Shown: positions 46,546 through 55,961, counted from the first letter of the stretch. The stretch: DNA of 64,000 nucleotides from Pontibacter sp. G13 (GCF_031851795.1 NZ_CP134696.1:3740501-3804500); one strand, 5' to 3'. The notes: generated by a model not told the origin, from the letters alone. Program-made: numbers and translations.

Positions 46546-46912
46546 AATCAGTGGATAAGCCAAAAATGTGGATTACTGACGTGAATATCTCCTGGCTTTT
46601 ACACGACTTCATCCACATAGATCAGCAAAGCGAAATTCCCCAAAACCAAAATCCACATGGGTGTGGAAATGTGGATTTCTTATTTCACTCTATCAAAAAT
46701 TCAGTCTGAATTTTGGCCCAATTCAGACTGCGAAAGTAGTAGGCCCAAATACAGCTAATGTAATTGAAAAACAGGAGTCAAGCACAAATCCGGAAAACTG
46801 GAAAGTTTCGAGGATAAATTCTCCTTCGAAAGAACTAGAAACGTATGTGGAATTTGACAGAACAAATGTGGGAATCCAATAATCCTAGGAAATGCGCACT
46901 ATTTTTCCCCCA

Positions 46913-46921
46913 TTATCCACA
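46913..46921 (+). promoter_or_regulatory. DnaA box (perfect)
   Basis: TTATCCACA lies 16 bases left of the T-rich tract that could unwind first. Confidence 0.78.
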
Positions 46922-46937
46922 GGACCATTACTACTAC

Positions 46938-46980
46938 TGTATTTTTTTTCTTTTTTTCTATAAAAGAATATTAATAGTAG
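46938..46980. other. AT-rich tract, possible DNA unwinding element
   Basis: A run of T-rich then A/T-mixed sequence with almost no G or C adjoins the perfect DnaA box at 46913, the arrangement seen in many bacterial origins. Confidence 0.5.
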
Positions 46981-47484
46981 TTCCTCCGAGAAATTCTCAA
47001 AGGAAGCTTAACCACCTATTAGTTTGATTTCCGTAAATTTTAAATGAATCCGTAGAATTCCCTCTTTGCGTGTTCCCAAAAGCTTTCCGTTGGATCCACG
47101 GGTGATTTGAGCAGGTCCTTGGCGGAGATTGAAATGTGCACTAATCCACGCTTTTCAGCACTTATCCCCAGCGCCATATCTGTGGAATAGTTTTTCACTC
47201 CTCATACATATTGGATGTATAGTGCTAAAAAACAAGCTTTTATATGCGATGTCACTATGTGAATTTGTGTTGACAAGGTTGTTGAAAAGCAGTGGATATC
47301 ACTAAAAAAGAATCTTGAATCTGTTAGATTTGAAGAATATTCGTAGCTTTACGGTCCCTTACAGCGGAAAAGTATCCGCACTTTGCTCCTGATCCCGGAG
47401 CTGCGTTCGCGCTGGGCAGTCCTGCCCCGAATGCAAAATGGGATTTGAACATTTGAAACGTACGAATTATAAACTGACAGAACT

Positions 47485-48570
47485 ATGCATAATGATGGTG
47501 GTTCTGGGCTAACTCCTATTTCTAGCTATGGAGAGTTTGGCCTGATCAACCATCTGACCCAAGCATTTCCTGTTGTCCATCCTCATGTGATCAAGGGGAT
47601 TGGCGACGATGCTGCTGTTATTCAGCCAGCTGAGGGCTTGGTTCAGGTAATTTCCACTGATTTGTTGTTGGAGGGAGTACACTTCGATTTGTCGTATGTA
47701 CCGCTTCGGCATCTTGGATATAAGTCCATCGCAGTGAATCTGAGTGATATCGCTGCGATGAATGCCCAACCATTGGCCATTACGGTTTCAATCGGGATGA
47801 GCAACCGGTTTCCAGTTGAAGCATTGGAGGAACTCTACGCAGGGATGAAGATCGCCTGCGAAAAATATCAAGTAGACCTGATTGGGGGAGACACTTCCAG
47901 TTCCAAGCAAGGCCTAATGATTTCAGTTACAGCTGTTGGGCAAGTGAGTCCTGAGGCAGTGACGTATCGGAAGGGTGCGAAAAAAGGAGATTTGATTGTC
48001 GTCTCAGGAGATGTCGGAGCTGCGTACGCCGGATTGCTTGTGTTGGATCGAGAAAAGAGTGTTTACATGAATGCTCCAGATCTTCAGCCAGATTTGACTG
48101 ACTACGATTATGTCGTCGGTAGGCAGTTGAGACCAGATCCTCGGGTAGATGTGATTTATCGGTTAAAGGAATTGGGGATCCAGCCAACTTCCATGATTGA
48201 TATCAGCGATGGAATAGCGAGTGAGTTGCATCACCTTTGTTTTCACAGTAAATGCGGAGCAACGATTTATGCTCACAAGCTCCCGATTGATTTCCAGACG
48301 GTGAAGGTTGGAGAGGAATTTGAGATCAGCCCAGTTACGTTCGCGCTAAATGGTGGCGAAGACTATGAGTTGATGTTTACGATTCCCATTGAGGATTTCG
48401 AAAAGATCAAAACCATTGAAGGCCTTTCTGTAGTTGGACATATCACCGATGAGGAAGGTATCATGCATTGCATGTTGGAATCAGGTGAAGCAGTAGAAAT
48501 CACTGCTGACGGATTTCAGCATTTCAAAGACACTGATACAAATTCTGATTCTCCTGAATCAGAAGTCTAG
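47485..48570 (+). CDS. thiL: Thiamine-monophosphate kinase
   Basis: ThiL phosphorylates thiamine monophosphate to the active diphosphate. The 361 residues fit. Diagnostic motifs are GIGDDAAVIQP near residue 40 (ATP and Mg binding), GVHFDLSYVPLRHLGYKSIAVNLSDIAAM, LIGGDTSSS and the C-terminal FALNGGEDYELMFT. The gene is the first on the plus strand right of the putative origin. It is followed three bases later by xth, so the two are co-transcribed. Confidence 0.95.
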   Translation: MHNDGGSGLTPISSYGEFGLINHLTQAFPVVHPHVIKGIGDDAAVIQPAEGLVQVISTDLLLEGVHFDLSYVPLRHLGYKSIAVNLSDIAAMNAQPLAITVSIGMSNRFPVEALEELYAGMKIACEKYQVDLIGGDTSSSKQGLMISVTAVGQVSPEAVTYRKGAKKGDLIVVSGDVGAAYAGLLVLDREKSVYMNAPDLQPDLTDYDYVVGRQLRPDPRVDVIYRLKELGIQPTSMIDISDGIASELHHLCFHSKCGATIYAHKLPIDFQTVKVGEEFEISPVTFALNGGEDYELMFTIPIEDFEKIKTIEGLSVVGHITDEEGIMHCMLESGEAVEITADGFQHFKDTDTNSDSPESEV

Positions 48571-48573
48571 TGT

Positions 48574-49347
48574 ATGGCTACAAAGATAATCAGTTATAAC
48601 GTCAATGGAATTCGAGCTGCCATATCCAAAGGTCTTTGGTCTTGGGTAGAAGAGGAACAACCCGATGTATTCTGTGTCCAAGAAACCAAAGCTTCAAAAG
48701 CTCAAGTTTCATTGGAGGGTCTTCCATCTGGTTATGAATCTGTTTGGTACGCTGCGGAGAAAAAAGGATACTCGGGAGTTGCGGTTTTTTCGCGGCTCCC
48801 GATCGTGTCCTACAGCGAGGGAATAGGAGATGAGAGACTTGACGCTGAAGGTCGAGTATTGAAGGTGGAATTTGAATCATTCACATTGATCAATGCCTAC
48901 TTTCCATCTGGAACTTCGGGCTCCCACCGTCAAGAAGAGAAAGAGCGATTTTTGGAATTATTCAGTTCCTATCTTCAGCAGGCTTTGGAAGAAGAAGCTC
49001 GCTTGATCATTTGTGGGGATTTCAATATTGCTCATTTGGAAATGGATTTACACGATCCAAAGCGAAATCGAAAAACGCCCGGGTTTCTTCCTCATGAAAG
49101 AGCATGGCTGGATGAATTGGCTAAAAAAGGATGGGTAGATACTTTTAGGAAATTCGATATGACCCCAGAGAATTATACTTGGTGGAGTTACATGTCGAAA
49201 GCCAGGGATCGAAACAAGGGCTGGAGGTTAGATTATATATGGAGTTCGAAAGCATTGGATAGCATCATAACGCGAGGAGAAGTTTTGAGTAATGTCAATC
49301 ATTCTGATCATTGTCCTGTGTTGATGATGCTAGATACCCAAAGCTGA
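48574..49347 (+). CDS. xth: Exodeoxyribonuclease III
   Basis: The 257-residue protein is an AP endonuclease and 3' exonuclease of base-excision repair. Visible motifs are ISYNVNGIRAA (N-terminal strand), VFCVQETKA with the metal-binding Glu, CGDFNIAHLEMD (Asp/Asn catalysis), WRLDYIWSS and the C-terminal NHSDHCPV with the catalytic His. It begins 3 bases after thiL. No terminator is obvious in the 245 bases before the next gene. Confidence 0.95.
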   Translation: MATKIISYNVNGIRAAISKGLWSWVEEEQPDVFCVQETKASKAQVSLEGLPSGYESVWYAAEKKGYSGVAVFSRLPIVSYSEGIGDERLDAEGRVLKVEFESFTLINAYFPSGTSGSHRQEEKERFLELFSSYLQQALEEEARLIICGDFNIAHLEMDLHDPKRNRKTPGFLPHERAWLDELAKKGWVDTFRKFDMTPENYTWWSYMSKARDRNKGWRLDYIWSSKALDSIITRGEVLSNVNHSDHCPVLMMLDTQS

Positions 49348-49592
49348 CTCCTTATATATAAGATATGTATAGGTGTTGCTTGGAAAGTTGCTTCTTCGGT
49401 TCGTATTTTAATTTCACCACACTTTTAGCCGTTTATTTCTGCGAGATCCAACTAAGGGTATTTAGGCAATATTGCGTTAGGCAAATCTTACCTAAACAGA
49501 TTCATATCAATTGCCGTTTTCAGTCTAGGATCTACATATCGGCTGAACCCATCTATTCTTTTCAACCAGATTTCTCCTAAACGCATTTTCCT

Positions 49593-52500
49593 ATGAACCG
49601 GAATCAAGAAGCGCTGGATCACCGTCTCCAGGAATTCAGGAAAAAGTACTACGTAGATAAAATAATACGTGGGTCCCTGATATTGGCGCTGTTGATGAGC
49701 TCTATTTTGTTTGTCGCACTACTGAGTGAGGGCCTTTTTGGTTTTTCTTCGGCAGTGAGAACAGGCATGGTAGTGTTTCTGGGATTGGGTTTCCTTGGGG
49801 TATTGGGATACATGGTCATATGGCCTTTTTCCCAAATGTTGAAATACTCCAAGGGGATTACAGATTTTCAGATTGCCGATATGGTCAATCGATTTTTCCC
49901 TGAGATCTCAGACAAGCTGACGAATGTTCTTCAATTAAGGAAGAACACGGCAGGAGAGAATACTTTGGCAATGGCTGCAATTGACCAGAAGGCAAAAGAG
50001 ATTACTCCGGTTCAGTTGAGTTCTGCCATTAACTTAAAACTTAACCGCAAATATGCATGGTACCTATTGGTTCCGTTGGTGCTGTATTTTGTTGTTTACC
50101 TTTTTGATCCAGCCATTCTTGGAACTGGAATTCATCGATTGACTCACTACAATCAGCAGTTCGTTCCACCTCCGCCTTTTGAAATAACTATTTCTGGAGT
50201 TCCTGAATCTATGGTTGCTGGTGAAACACTGGATTTGGAAATTGAGGTAGCAGGAAAAGAGCTTCCCTCTGAGCTCTTTATTTATATAAAAGGCAACCCA
50301 GAAGAACAATCAGACTTTATTGACTACAGCTTAAATAAAAATTCAGCTACTGAGTTTTCTTATTCCTTTCCAGATGTAAAGGGAGATTTCGAATTCTATG
50401 TAGGAAACGTTGAAACTGAAACTCCCTTATATAAGGTGGATGTCCTTAAAAGGCCATTTATTAAAAATTTCCAAGTTCGAATCAATTATCCCAAATACAC
50501 GGGATTGCCCAGTGAACTTCTTGATCCTAATGTTGGAGATTTTAAGGCGATTAAGGGATCTTACCTCACATGGAATATGATTCCAAATGGTGATGTGCAG
50601 GCCGCTGCATTGGTAGTTGATAGTGTGGAAACGGAATTTGAGAAAAGTGAGGATGGAAGCCTTTTCACAGTTGGAAAGCGGCTCATGCGGGAACTTGATT
50701 ATCATATCTCGCTCACTTCATCTGATGCTATTCAAAACCTTGACACAGTAAAGTACCGAGTTCAGGTAATTGCAGATCGTCATCCGAGCATGTATGTGTT
50801 TTCTCCCAACAATGATTATGTTGTTGATTTAGATCCTGTCATGGTATTGGATTTGGAAATTTCTGATGACTTCGGTTTTTCTAAGATGAATCTCCATTAC
50901 AGGTTTACTAAGTCAGGCGGTACTTCTAACGTATCTGCGGAATATCAATCATATCCACTTTCGATCGAATCAAGGACCTTGCTTCAACCTTTGAACTATG
51001 CTGTGGATCTTACCCAATTAGGATTGCAGGAAGGTGATGAGTTGGAGTACTATCTCGAAGTTTGGGATAATGATGCGGTTTCTGGTCCCAAATCAGCCAC
51101 CTCTGCAACCTATAAAGTAGTTCATCCAACCCTTGATGCTAAGTACGAGGAGGTAGGAGAGCAACAAGACGAGGTCAATGAAGAGATAGAGGAATTGAAG
51201 GAAACTTCTCAAAGCTTGAGAGAGGCATACCAAAAAATGCAAGAGAAGTTGTTGGACCAAAAGAGACTATCCTTTGATGATAAAAAGGAATTGGAAAGAA
51301 TGATGAAGGAGCATCAAAACATGCTTCAACAATTGTCAGAAACCCAAGAGAAATTCGAAGAAGCCAAGCGTCAATTAGAGGAGAATCAAATGATCTCCGA
51401 GCAAACGCTTGAGAAGTATGAGGATTTGAACAAATTCTTGGAGGAACTGAATGACCCTGAGATTGAAAAACTACTTGAGGAAATCCAAGAGAAAATGGAG
51501 GATCTCAATACGGAGGATTTGATGGAACAGCTCGAACAATTGGAGCTTAATGATCAGGATATTCAAAAAAGTCTGGAGCGTACACTTGAATTGCTTAAGC
51601 AACTAGAAGTCGATCAAAAGATTGATGAGATCAGAAATAAGGTTGATAACCTAAAGAGCAAGCAGGATTTTCTCAATGAACAGCTCGAACAAGCTGAAAC
51701 GCCTGAGGAATTAGAGCAGCTTTCTGATCGTCAAGAAGCCTTGTCTGAACAAATGGAAGACATTCAAGAGAGTCTTGATGATCTTCAGGAAATGAAAGAT
51801 GAGACTGAATCATCGGATGATTCAAGTATGGAAGAGGTTCAAGAACAAGGCGAGGAAGCTCAAGAGAACATGGAGCAAGCTGCAGAACAAATGCAGGAAG
51901 CTTCTGAACAAATGCAAGAGGGGGGAAGGAAGAACCAGAAGCAGTCTCAGCAGAATCAGCAAGAATCTTCGGAATCCCAGAAGGGTGCCTCTCAAAAGCT
52001 ACAGGAAATGTCTGAAGCTTTAGAGTCCATGCAAATGCAGATGTCTGGTCAGCAGGATCAGGAAAATCTTGAGAATTTACGGGAACTGCTTGAAAATCTG
52101 TTGAAACTCTCCTTTGATCAGGAAGATTTGAGGGATGAGGTTGAGTCTTTGAAATATGGGGACCCTTCCTTGAAAGAAAAGAGCCAACGTCAAAAAGACC
52201 TTCAAGATGATATGGGACTTGTTCGAGATAGTCTTGAGTCTCTGGCCAATCGGGTTTTCCAGATTCAGAAGTACGTGTTGGATGAAAGCCAGAAAATCAC
52301 TGGTAACATGCAGAAATCCCAGACTTTCTTTCGGAATAAGCAGGTTCCCATGATCACCTATCATCAGCAATCGGCCATGACGAGTATTAATAATCTCGCC
52401 AATATGCTTTCTGATGTAATGAAGCAGATTCAAGAGCAGATGATGAATAGTCAGGCAGGGAATGGAATGTGCCAAAAGCCTGGCGGGAAAAAACCGAACA

Positions 52501-53015
52501 TGCAAGGGGTAGGGGAGCAGCAGAAGAAGTTGAATCAGCAAATGATGCAGATGATGAGGGATGGCCAGATGAGCGGCCAACAATTACAGAAAATGGCAGG
52601 CCAGCAAGAGGCGATTCGAAAGCAGCTAGAAGAAGCACAACGTCAGTTGAAAGAGCAGGGAGGAAATCAGCTTGGTGACCTTGATAAAATACAACAGCAA
52701 ATGATAGAGTCGGAATCTGATCTTTTGAATAAGAATTTGACTCATGAGACATTGAAACGCCAGCAAGAGATTCTGTCTCGTCTCCTTCAAGCGGATCGAT
52801 CTGTTAGGGAACGGGAGTTTGATAACAAGCGAGAATCAAAAACTGGCCGTACACAAAATATGGTATCTCCTGATGATTTATCTTTGGAGGAGTATAAGCA
52901 CAAGATTAGACAGGAGCTCCTGAAGTCGAATAAGTTGGAATATTCCAGCGATTTCATCATCTTGATTGAACAATACTTTAAAATGCTCGAAGGCGCAAAT
53001 GAACAGTCGAACTGA
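49593..53015 (+). CDS. DUF4175 membrane protein with long coiled coil
   Basis: The 1140-residue protein starts at ATG 49593. Three hydrophobic segments lie near residues 27-50, 53-78 and 148-168, followed by extracytoplasmic beta-rich domains to about residue 510 (YTGLPSELLDPNVGD, KMNLHYRFTKSGG). The remaining half is charged coiled coil (about 515-800) passing into a Gln/Met/Glu-rich region (QMQEASEQMQEGG, MMNSQAGNGM). This is the DUF4175 layout, common in Bacteroidota and without a known function. Its stop codon overlaps the start of the next gene. Confidence 0.88.
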   Translation: MNRNQEALDHRLQEFRKKYYVDKIIRGSLILALLMSSILFVALLSEGLFGFSSAVRTGMVVFLGLGFLGVLGYMVIWPFSQMLKYSKGITDFQIADMVNRFFPEISDKLTNVLQLRKNTAGENTLAMAAIDQKAKEITPVQLSSAINLKLNRKYAWYLLVPLVLYFVVYLFDPAILGTGIHRLTHYNQQFVPPPPFEITISGVPESMVAGETLDLEIEVAGKELPSELFIYIKGNPEEQSDFIDYSLNKNSATEFSYSFPDVKGDFEFYVGNVETETPLYKVDVLKRPFIKNFQVRINYPKYTGLPSELLDPNVGDFKAIKGSYLTWNMIPNGDVQAAALVVDSVETEFEKSEDGSLFTVGKRLMRELDYHISLTSSDAIQNLDTVKYRVQVIADRHPSMYVFSPNNDYVVDLDPVMVLDLEISDDFGFSKMNLHYRFTKSGGTSNVSAEYQSYPLSIESRTLLQPLNYAVDLTQLGLQEGDELEYYLEVWDNDAVSGPKSATSATYKVVHPTLDAKYEEVGEQQDEVNEEIEELKETSQSLREAYQKMQEKLLDQKRLSFDDKKELERMMKEHQNMLQQLSETQEKFEEAKRQLEENQMISEQTLEKYEDLNKFLEELNDPEIEKLLEEIQEKMEDLNTEDLMEQLEQLELNDQDIQKSLERTLELLKQLEVDQKIDEIRNKVDNLKSKQDFLNEQLEQAETPEELEQLSDRQEALSEQMEDIQESLDDLQEMKDETESSDDSSMEEVQEQGEEAQENMEQAAEQMQEASEQMQEGGRKNQKQSQQNQQESSESQKGASQKLQEMSEALESMQMQMSGQQDQENLENLRELLENLLKLSFDQEDLRDEVESLKYGDPSLKEKSQRQKDLQDDMGLVRDSLESLANRVFQIQKYVLDESQKITGNMQKSQTFFRNKQVPMITYHQQSAMTSINNLANMLSDVMKQIQEQMMNSQAGNGMCQKPGGKKPNMQGVGEQQKKLNQQMMQMMRDGQMSGQQLQKMAGQQEAIRKQLEEAQRQLKEQGGNQLGDLDKIQQQMIESESDLLNKNLTHETLKRQQEILSRLLQADRSVREREFDNKRESKTGRTQNMVSPDDLSLEEYKHKIRQELLKSNKLEYSSDFIILIEQYFKMLEGANEQSN

Positions 53016-53424
53016 TACCAAGGTGCTGACTAGAAAGTTGGAATTAGACAGCAACTCTGACGCAATTCACACAGTGGAAGCTGTGATTGACGAACTCCGG
53101 TCTGTACTAGAGTTCAAAGAGGACGTTTATGGAAATGTAATGGTGGCTGTTACCGAAGCGGTAAACAATTCCATTATTCATGGAAATAAAGAGGACGAGA
53201 GCAAGAAGGTCATCGTTGAGATAACGGCGAAAAGCCACTATTCTCTGAAGGTAAGTGTTTCAGATGAAGGAGAAGGGTTTGATCCAAGCAATCTGGCAGA
53301 TCCAACCTCGCCAGAAAACCTGGAAAATATCGGTGGACGTGGCGTGTTTTTGATGGAGCATTTATCCGATTCAATGTCCTTCACCAATGATGGGAAGACA
53401 GTTGAAATGACTTTCAATATTTGA
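52999..53424 (+). CDS. RsbW/SpoIIAB-like serine kinase (GHKL ATPase)
   Basis: From ATG 52999 the protein has 141 residues and overlaps the DUF4175 gene by 17 bases. The GHKL boxes are visible: the N box MVAVTEAVNNSIIHGNK, the G1 box VSDEGEGFDPSNL and the G2 box NIGGRGVFLMEHL. Proteins of this type hold sigma factors or phosphorylate STAS anti-anti-sigma partners. No partner sigma factor or STAS gene is nearby. The tight operon with DUF4175 and ybeY suggests shared expression. Confidence 0.9.
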   Translation: MNSRTDTKVLTRKLELDSNSDAIHTVEAVIDELRSVLEFKEDVYGNVMVAVTEAVNNSIIHGNKEDESKKVIVEITAKSHYSLKVSVSDEGEGFDPSNLADPTSPENLENIGGRGVFLMEHLSDSMSFTNDGKTVEMTFNI

Positions 53425-53431
53425 CGCACTT

Positions 53432-53866
53432 ATGGAAGAGACTTCTTTACAGTTCTTCTATCAAGATATCGACTTTACTTTAGACAAAGAGGATTCAGTT
53501 AAAAACTGGATCCTCTTTGTGGTAGATAAGGAGGGTCGCTCCCTTGAAGAAGTTAACTATATTTTCTGCTCTGATGAATACCTCCTTAAGTTGAATGAGG
53601 AGTATCTTCAGCATACTGACTATACCGACATTCTTACGTTTCCGAATTCTCCTAAGGATGTTCCCGAAATTTCTGCTGATATCTATATAAGCATTGACCG
53701 TATTAAGGAAAATGCAACCAAGTTTGATCAGTCCTTTACTGATGAATTGCATAGGGTGATGATCCACGGAATGCTACATTTGATTGGATATGATGATCAT
53801 AATGACGCTGACATCCTTGAAATGCGCATTGCTGAAACTAGGTCATTAGAACTTAGAAATTTCTGA
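53432..53866 (+). CDS. ybeY: Endoribonuclease YbeY
   Basis: YbeY is a zinc RNase that matures the 3' end of 16S rRNA and takes part in ribosome quality control. The 144 residues end with the family motif HGMLHLIGYDDH, whose three His bind zinc. An upstream TDILTFPNSP segment is also typical. The gene follows the RsbW-like gene after 7 bases; its TGA stop directly abuts the first parS site. Confidence 0.95.
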   Translation: MEETSLQFFYQDIDFTLDKEDSVKNWILFVVDKEGRSLEEVNYIFCSDEYLLKLNEEYLQHTDYTDILTFPNSPKDVPEISADIYISIDRIKENATKFDQSFTDELHRVMIHGMLHLIGYDDHNDADILEMRIAETRSLELRNF

Positions 53867-53882
53867 TGTTCCACGTGGAACA
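53867..53882. promoter_or_regulatory. parS site 1
   Basis: TGTTCCACGTGGAACA is a perfect palindrome that fits the ParB-binding consensus TGTTNCACGTGNAACA. It begins at the base after the ybeY stop. Confidence 0.82.
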
Positions 53883-53895
53883 CTGAGTAGTTTGA

Positions 53896-53947
53896 AGAAA
53901 AAGGAAGGAGTAATGTTCCACGTGGAACATTACTCCTTCCTTTTTCT
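53896..53947 (+). terminator. 52-bp perfect palindrome: ybeY terminator enclosing a second parS site
   Basis: The two 26-base arms meet between 53921 and 53922 with no loop. The outer part (GAAAAAGGAAGGAG / CTCCTTCCTTTTTC) behaves as a hairpin ending in a U tract, a terminator for the DUF4175-ybeY operon. The centre, 53914-53929, is parS. Confidence 0.8.
53914..53929. promoter_or_regulatory. parS site 2
   Basis: This second exact TGTTCCACGTGGAACA lies 31 bases after the first and forms the centre of the 52-bp palindrome. Confidence 0.82.
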
Positions 53948-54021
53948 ATATACCAAGCCCGATCATCGGTTTAGATACCATAAGCCGTTGAAAATAGGTT
54001 CCTTCCCAGCTGATTAACCTT

Positions 54022-54029
54022 TACCTTTG
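54022..54029 (+). promoter_or_regulatory. Promoter -7 element of mnmG
   Basis: TACCTTTG matches TAnnTTTG exactly, 45 bases before the mnmG start. The -33 region is weak. Confidence 0.5.
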
Positions 54030-54074
54030 TGTATATATTTCCTTTAGTCAAAGAAGCTTAATTAGCTATAAGAT

Positions 54075-55937
54075 ATGTTTCCAGAATATGACGTGGTAGT
54101 GGTTGGAGCTGGACACGCTGGTTGTGAAGCCGCTGCAGCCGCTGCTAATATGGGCATGAAGGTCATGCTTGCTACCATGAATATGGGGACCATTGCCCAG
54201 ATGTCCTGCAATCCTGCTATGGGGGGAGTAGCCAAAGGCCAATTGGTTCGGGAAATAGATGCGTTGGGAGGATACTCTGGGATAATCACAGACGAAACTA
54301 TGATTCAGTTTCGAATGTTGAACCGCTCTAAAGGTCCAGCAATGTGGAGCCCAAGGGCCCAAAGTGACCGTCTCCGATTTGCAGAAACGTGGAGACTTAT
54401 GCTAGAAAGGACTCCTCAGGTAGATTTCTGGCAGGAAATGATCACTGGACTCATTGTAGAGAATGAGAAGGTGGTTGGGGTAACCACTCAACTTGGCCTT
54501 GAAATCCGTTCTAAAACCGTAGTCCTGACTAATGGTACCTTCCTAAATGGGCTGATACATATTGGAGAAAAACAATTTGGAGGAGGGCGTTCTGGCGAGA
54601 GAGCCTCAGTAGGCTTGACTGCGCAGCTTGAATCCCTTGGATTTGAAAGTGGAAGAATGAAGACTGGTACTCCGCCAAGGGTAGATGGAAGATCCATTGA
54701 CTGGTCTGCAACTGAAGAACAGCCGGGAGATGAAAACCCAGGTAAGTTTTCCTATACCAATACCAAACCTTTAACAACCCAAAGGTCATGTTTCATCACC
54801 TATACGAACCCGACAACACATGATTTGCTAAAGGAAGGATTTGATCGTAGTCCGATGTTTAATGGCCGAATTCAGGGTTTGGGTCCTAGATATTGTCCTT
54901 CTATTGAAGATAAAATCAACCGATTTGCTGATCGAGAGCGTCATCAAATCTTTCTAGAACCAGAAGGTTGGGATACGGTCGAAGTTTATGTGAATGGGTT
55001 TTCCTCCTCCTTACCTGAAGGCGTCCAATTCAAAGCATTGCGTTCTGTCCCTGGAATGAAAAATGTGAAGTTTTTCCGACCTGGATATGCAGTTGAATAT
55101 GACTTTTTTCCGCCTACTCAGCTTTCTTTGACGCTAGAAACTCAGATCATTTCCAATCTGTTTTTTGCCGGTCAAATTAACGGCACCACAGGTTACGAGG
55201 AAGCGGCTAGTCAAGGGTTGATAGCAGGGATCAATGCTGCATTGAAAGTGCATGAAAAAGATCCTTTTATTCTAAAGCGGGACGAAGCGTATATAGGGGT
55301 TTTGATTGATGATCTTGTCAACAAAGGCACCAAAGAACCCTATAGAATGTTTACTTCACGTGCAGAATATAGAACCTTGCTACGTCAGGATAATGCTGAT
55401 CTACGGTTAACTGAAAAGGCAAATGCTATCGGATTGGCTTCCAGCGAAAGGCTAGAGAACATGCTTGCTAAGCAAAACCAAGTTGAAAAAGTACAGCAAG
55501 TAATGTCTGAAACGTCTATTTCTCCGAAGGAAGTAAACGATTATCTGTCTTCTTTAAATAGCTCGCCTCTTAAGCAAAAGGTTAGATCTTATCAGGTTCT
55601 TACTCGCCCGAATGTTAGAATTGAACCATTGATTCAATCTTCTCCTGAATTGCAAAGTGAGCTGATCAGCATATCGGCGGAGAACCTTGAGCAGGCAGAA
55701 ATCCAGATTAAGTATGCTGGGTATATTAAGAAGGAGCAAGATCTGGCTGAGAAAATGATGAGACTTGATCAGATTGTCATTCCGGCTGATTTTGATTTCG
55801 GTAAATTGAAATCTCTTTCTTCAGAGGCCCGCGAAAAATTAACTCAACAAAGACCTCAAAATTTAGGTCAAGCTTCTAGAATTAGCGGAGTTTCAATGGC
55901 TGATATTTCTGTTCTCATGGTTTTTATGGGAAGATAA
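54075..55937 (+). CDS. mnmG: tRNA uridine-5-carboxymethylaminomethyl modification enzyme
   Basis: MnmG (GidA) is the FAD protein that, with MnmE, installs the cmnm5 group at U34 of several tRNAs. The 620 residues match. The FAD-binding VVVVGAGHAGCEAAAAAANMG opens the protein. GGVAKGQLVREIDALGG, the family motif QFRMLNRSKGPAMWSPRAQ and the C-terminal YAGYIKKEQ are all visible. mnmG lies close to the origin in many bacteria, in keeping with the parS sites before it and the putative oriC 7 kb to the left. Confidence 0.97.
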   Translation: MFPEYDVVVVGAGHAGCEAAAAAANMGMKVMLATMNMGTIAQMSCNPAMGGVAKGQLVREIDALGGYSGIITDETMIQFRMLNRSKGPAMWSPRAQSDRLRFAETWRLMLERTPQVDFWQEMITGLIVENEKVVGVTTQLGLEIRSKTVVLTNGTFLNGLIHIGEKQFGGGRSGERASVGLTAQLESLGFESGRMKTGTPPRVDGRSIDWSATEEQPGDENPGKFSYTNTKPLTTQRSCFITYTNPTTHDLLKEGFDRSPMFNGRIQGLGPRYCPSIEDKINRFADRERHQIFLEPEGWDTVEVYVNGFSSSLPEGVQFKALRSVPGMKNVKFFRPGYAVEYDFFPPTQLSLTLETQIISNLFFAGQINGTTGYEEAASQGLIAGINAALKVHEKDPFILKRDEAYIGVLIDDLVNKGTKEPYRMFTSRAEYRTLLRQDNADLRLTEKANAIGLASSERLENMLAKQNQVEKVQQVMSETSISPKEVNDYLSSLNSSPLKQKVRSYQVLTRPNVRIEPLIQSSPELQSELISISAENLEQAEIQIKYAGYIKKEQDLAEKMMRLDQIVIPADFDFGKLKSLSSEAREKLTQQRPQNLGQASRISGVSMADISVLMVFMGR

Positions 55938-55961
55938 ACGCGTTGAGAATTGGATAAATAA

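Larger units (their letters stand above)
45682..47484. other. Putative chromosomal replication origin (oriC)
   Basis: This 1.8 kb gap holds no supported gene. It is AT-rich and dense with DnaA-box-like sequences: four perfect TTATNCACA (45931, 46408, 46537, 46913) and at least nine with one mismatch, e.g. TTTTCCACA (46234, 46518), ATATCCACA (46461), TCATCCACA (46609), TTATCCCCA (47162) and minus-strand copies at 46550 and 46567. An A/T-rich tract at 46938-46980 could be the unwinding element. Flanking genes diverge on both sides, and the + strand shifts from C-rich to G-rich across it. Together with parS sites 7 kb away this supports oriC. No dnaA gene is in the window. Confidence 0.8.

Noticed and set aside
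46488-47027. Short open frames of 60-73 codons inside the putative origin
   Set aside because: They overlap DnaA boxes and low-complexity DNA, have no signal peptide, domain or conserved start, and are expected by chance in a 1.8 kb gap.
51170-52700. Tandem DNA repeats in the Gln/Glu-rich half of the DUF4175 gene
   Set aside because: Codons vary and no constant period is visible; it is a coiled coil.
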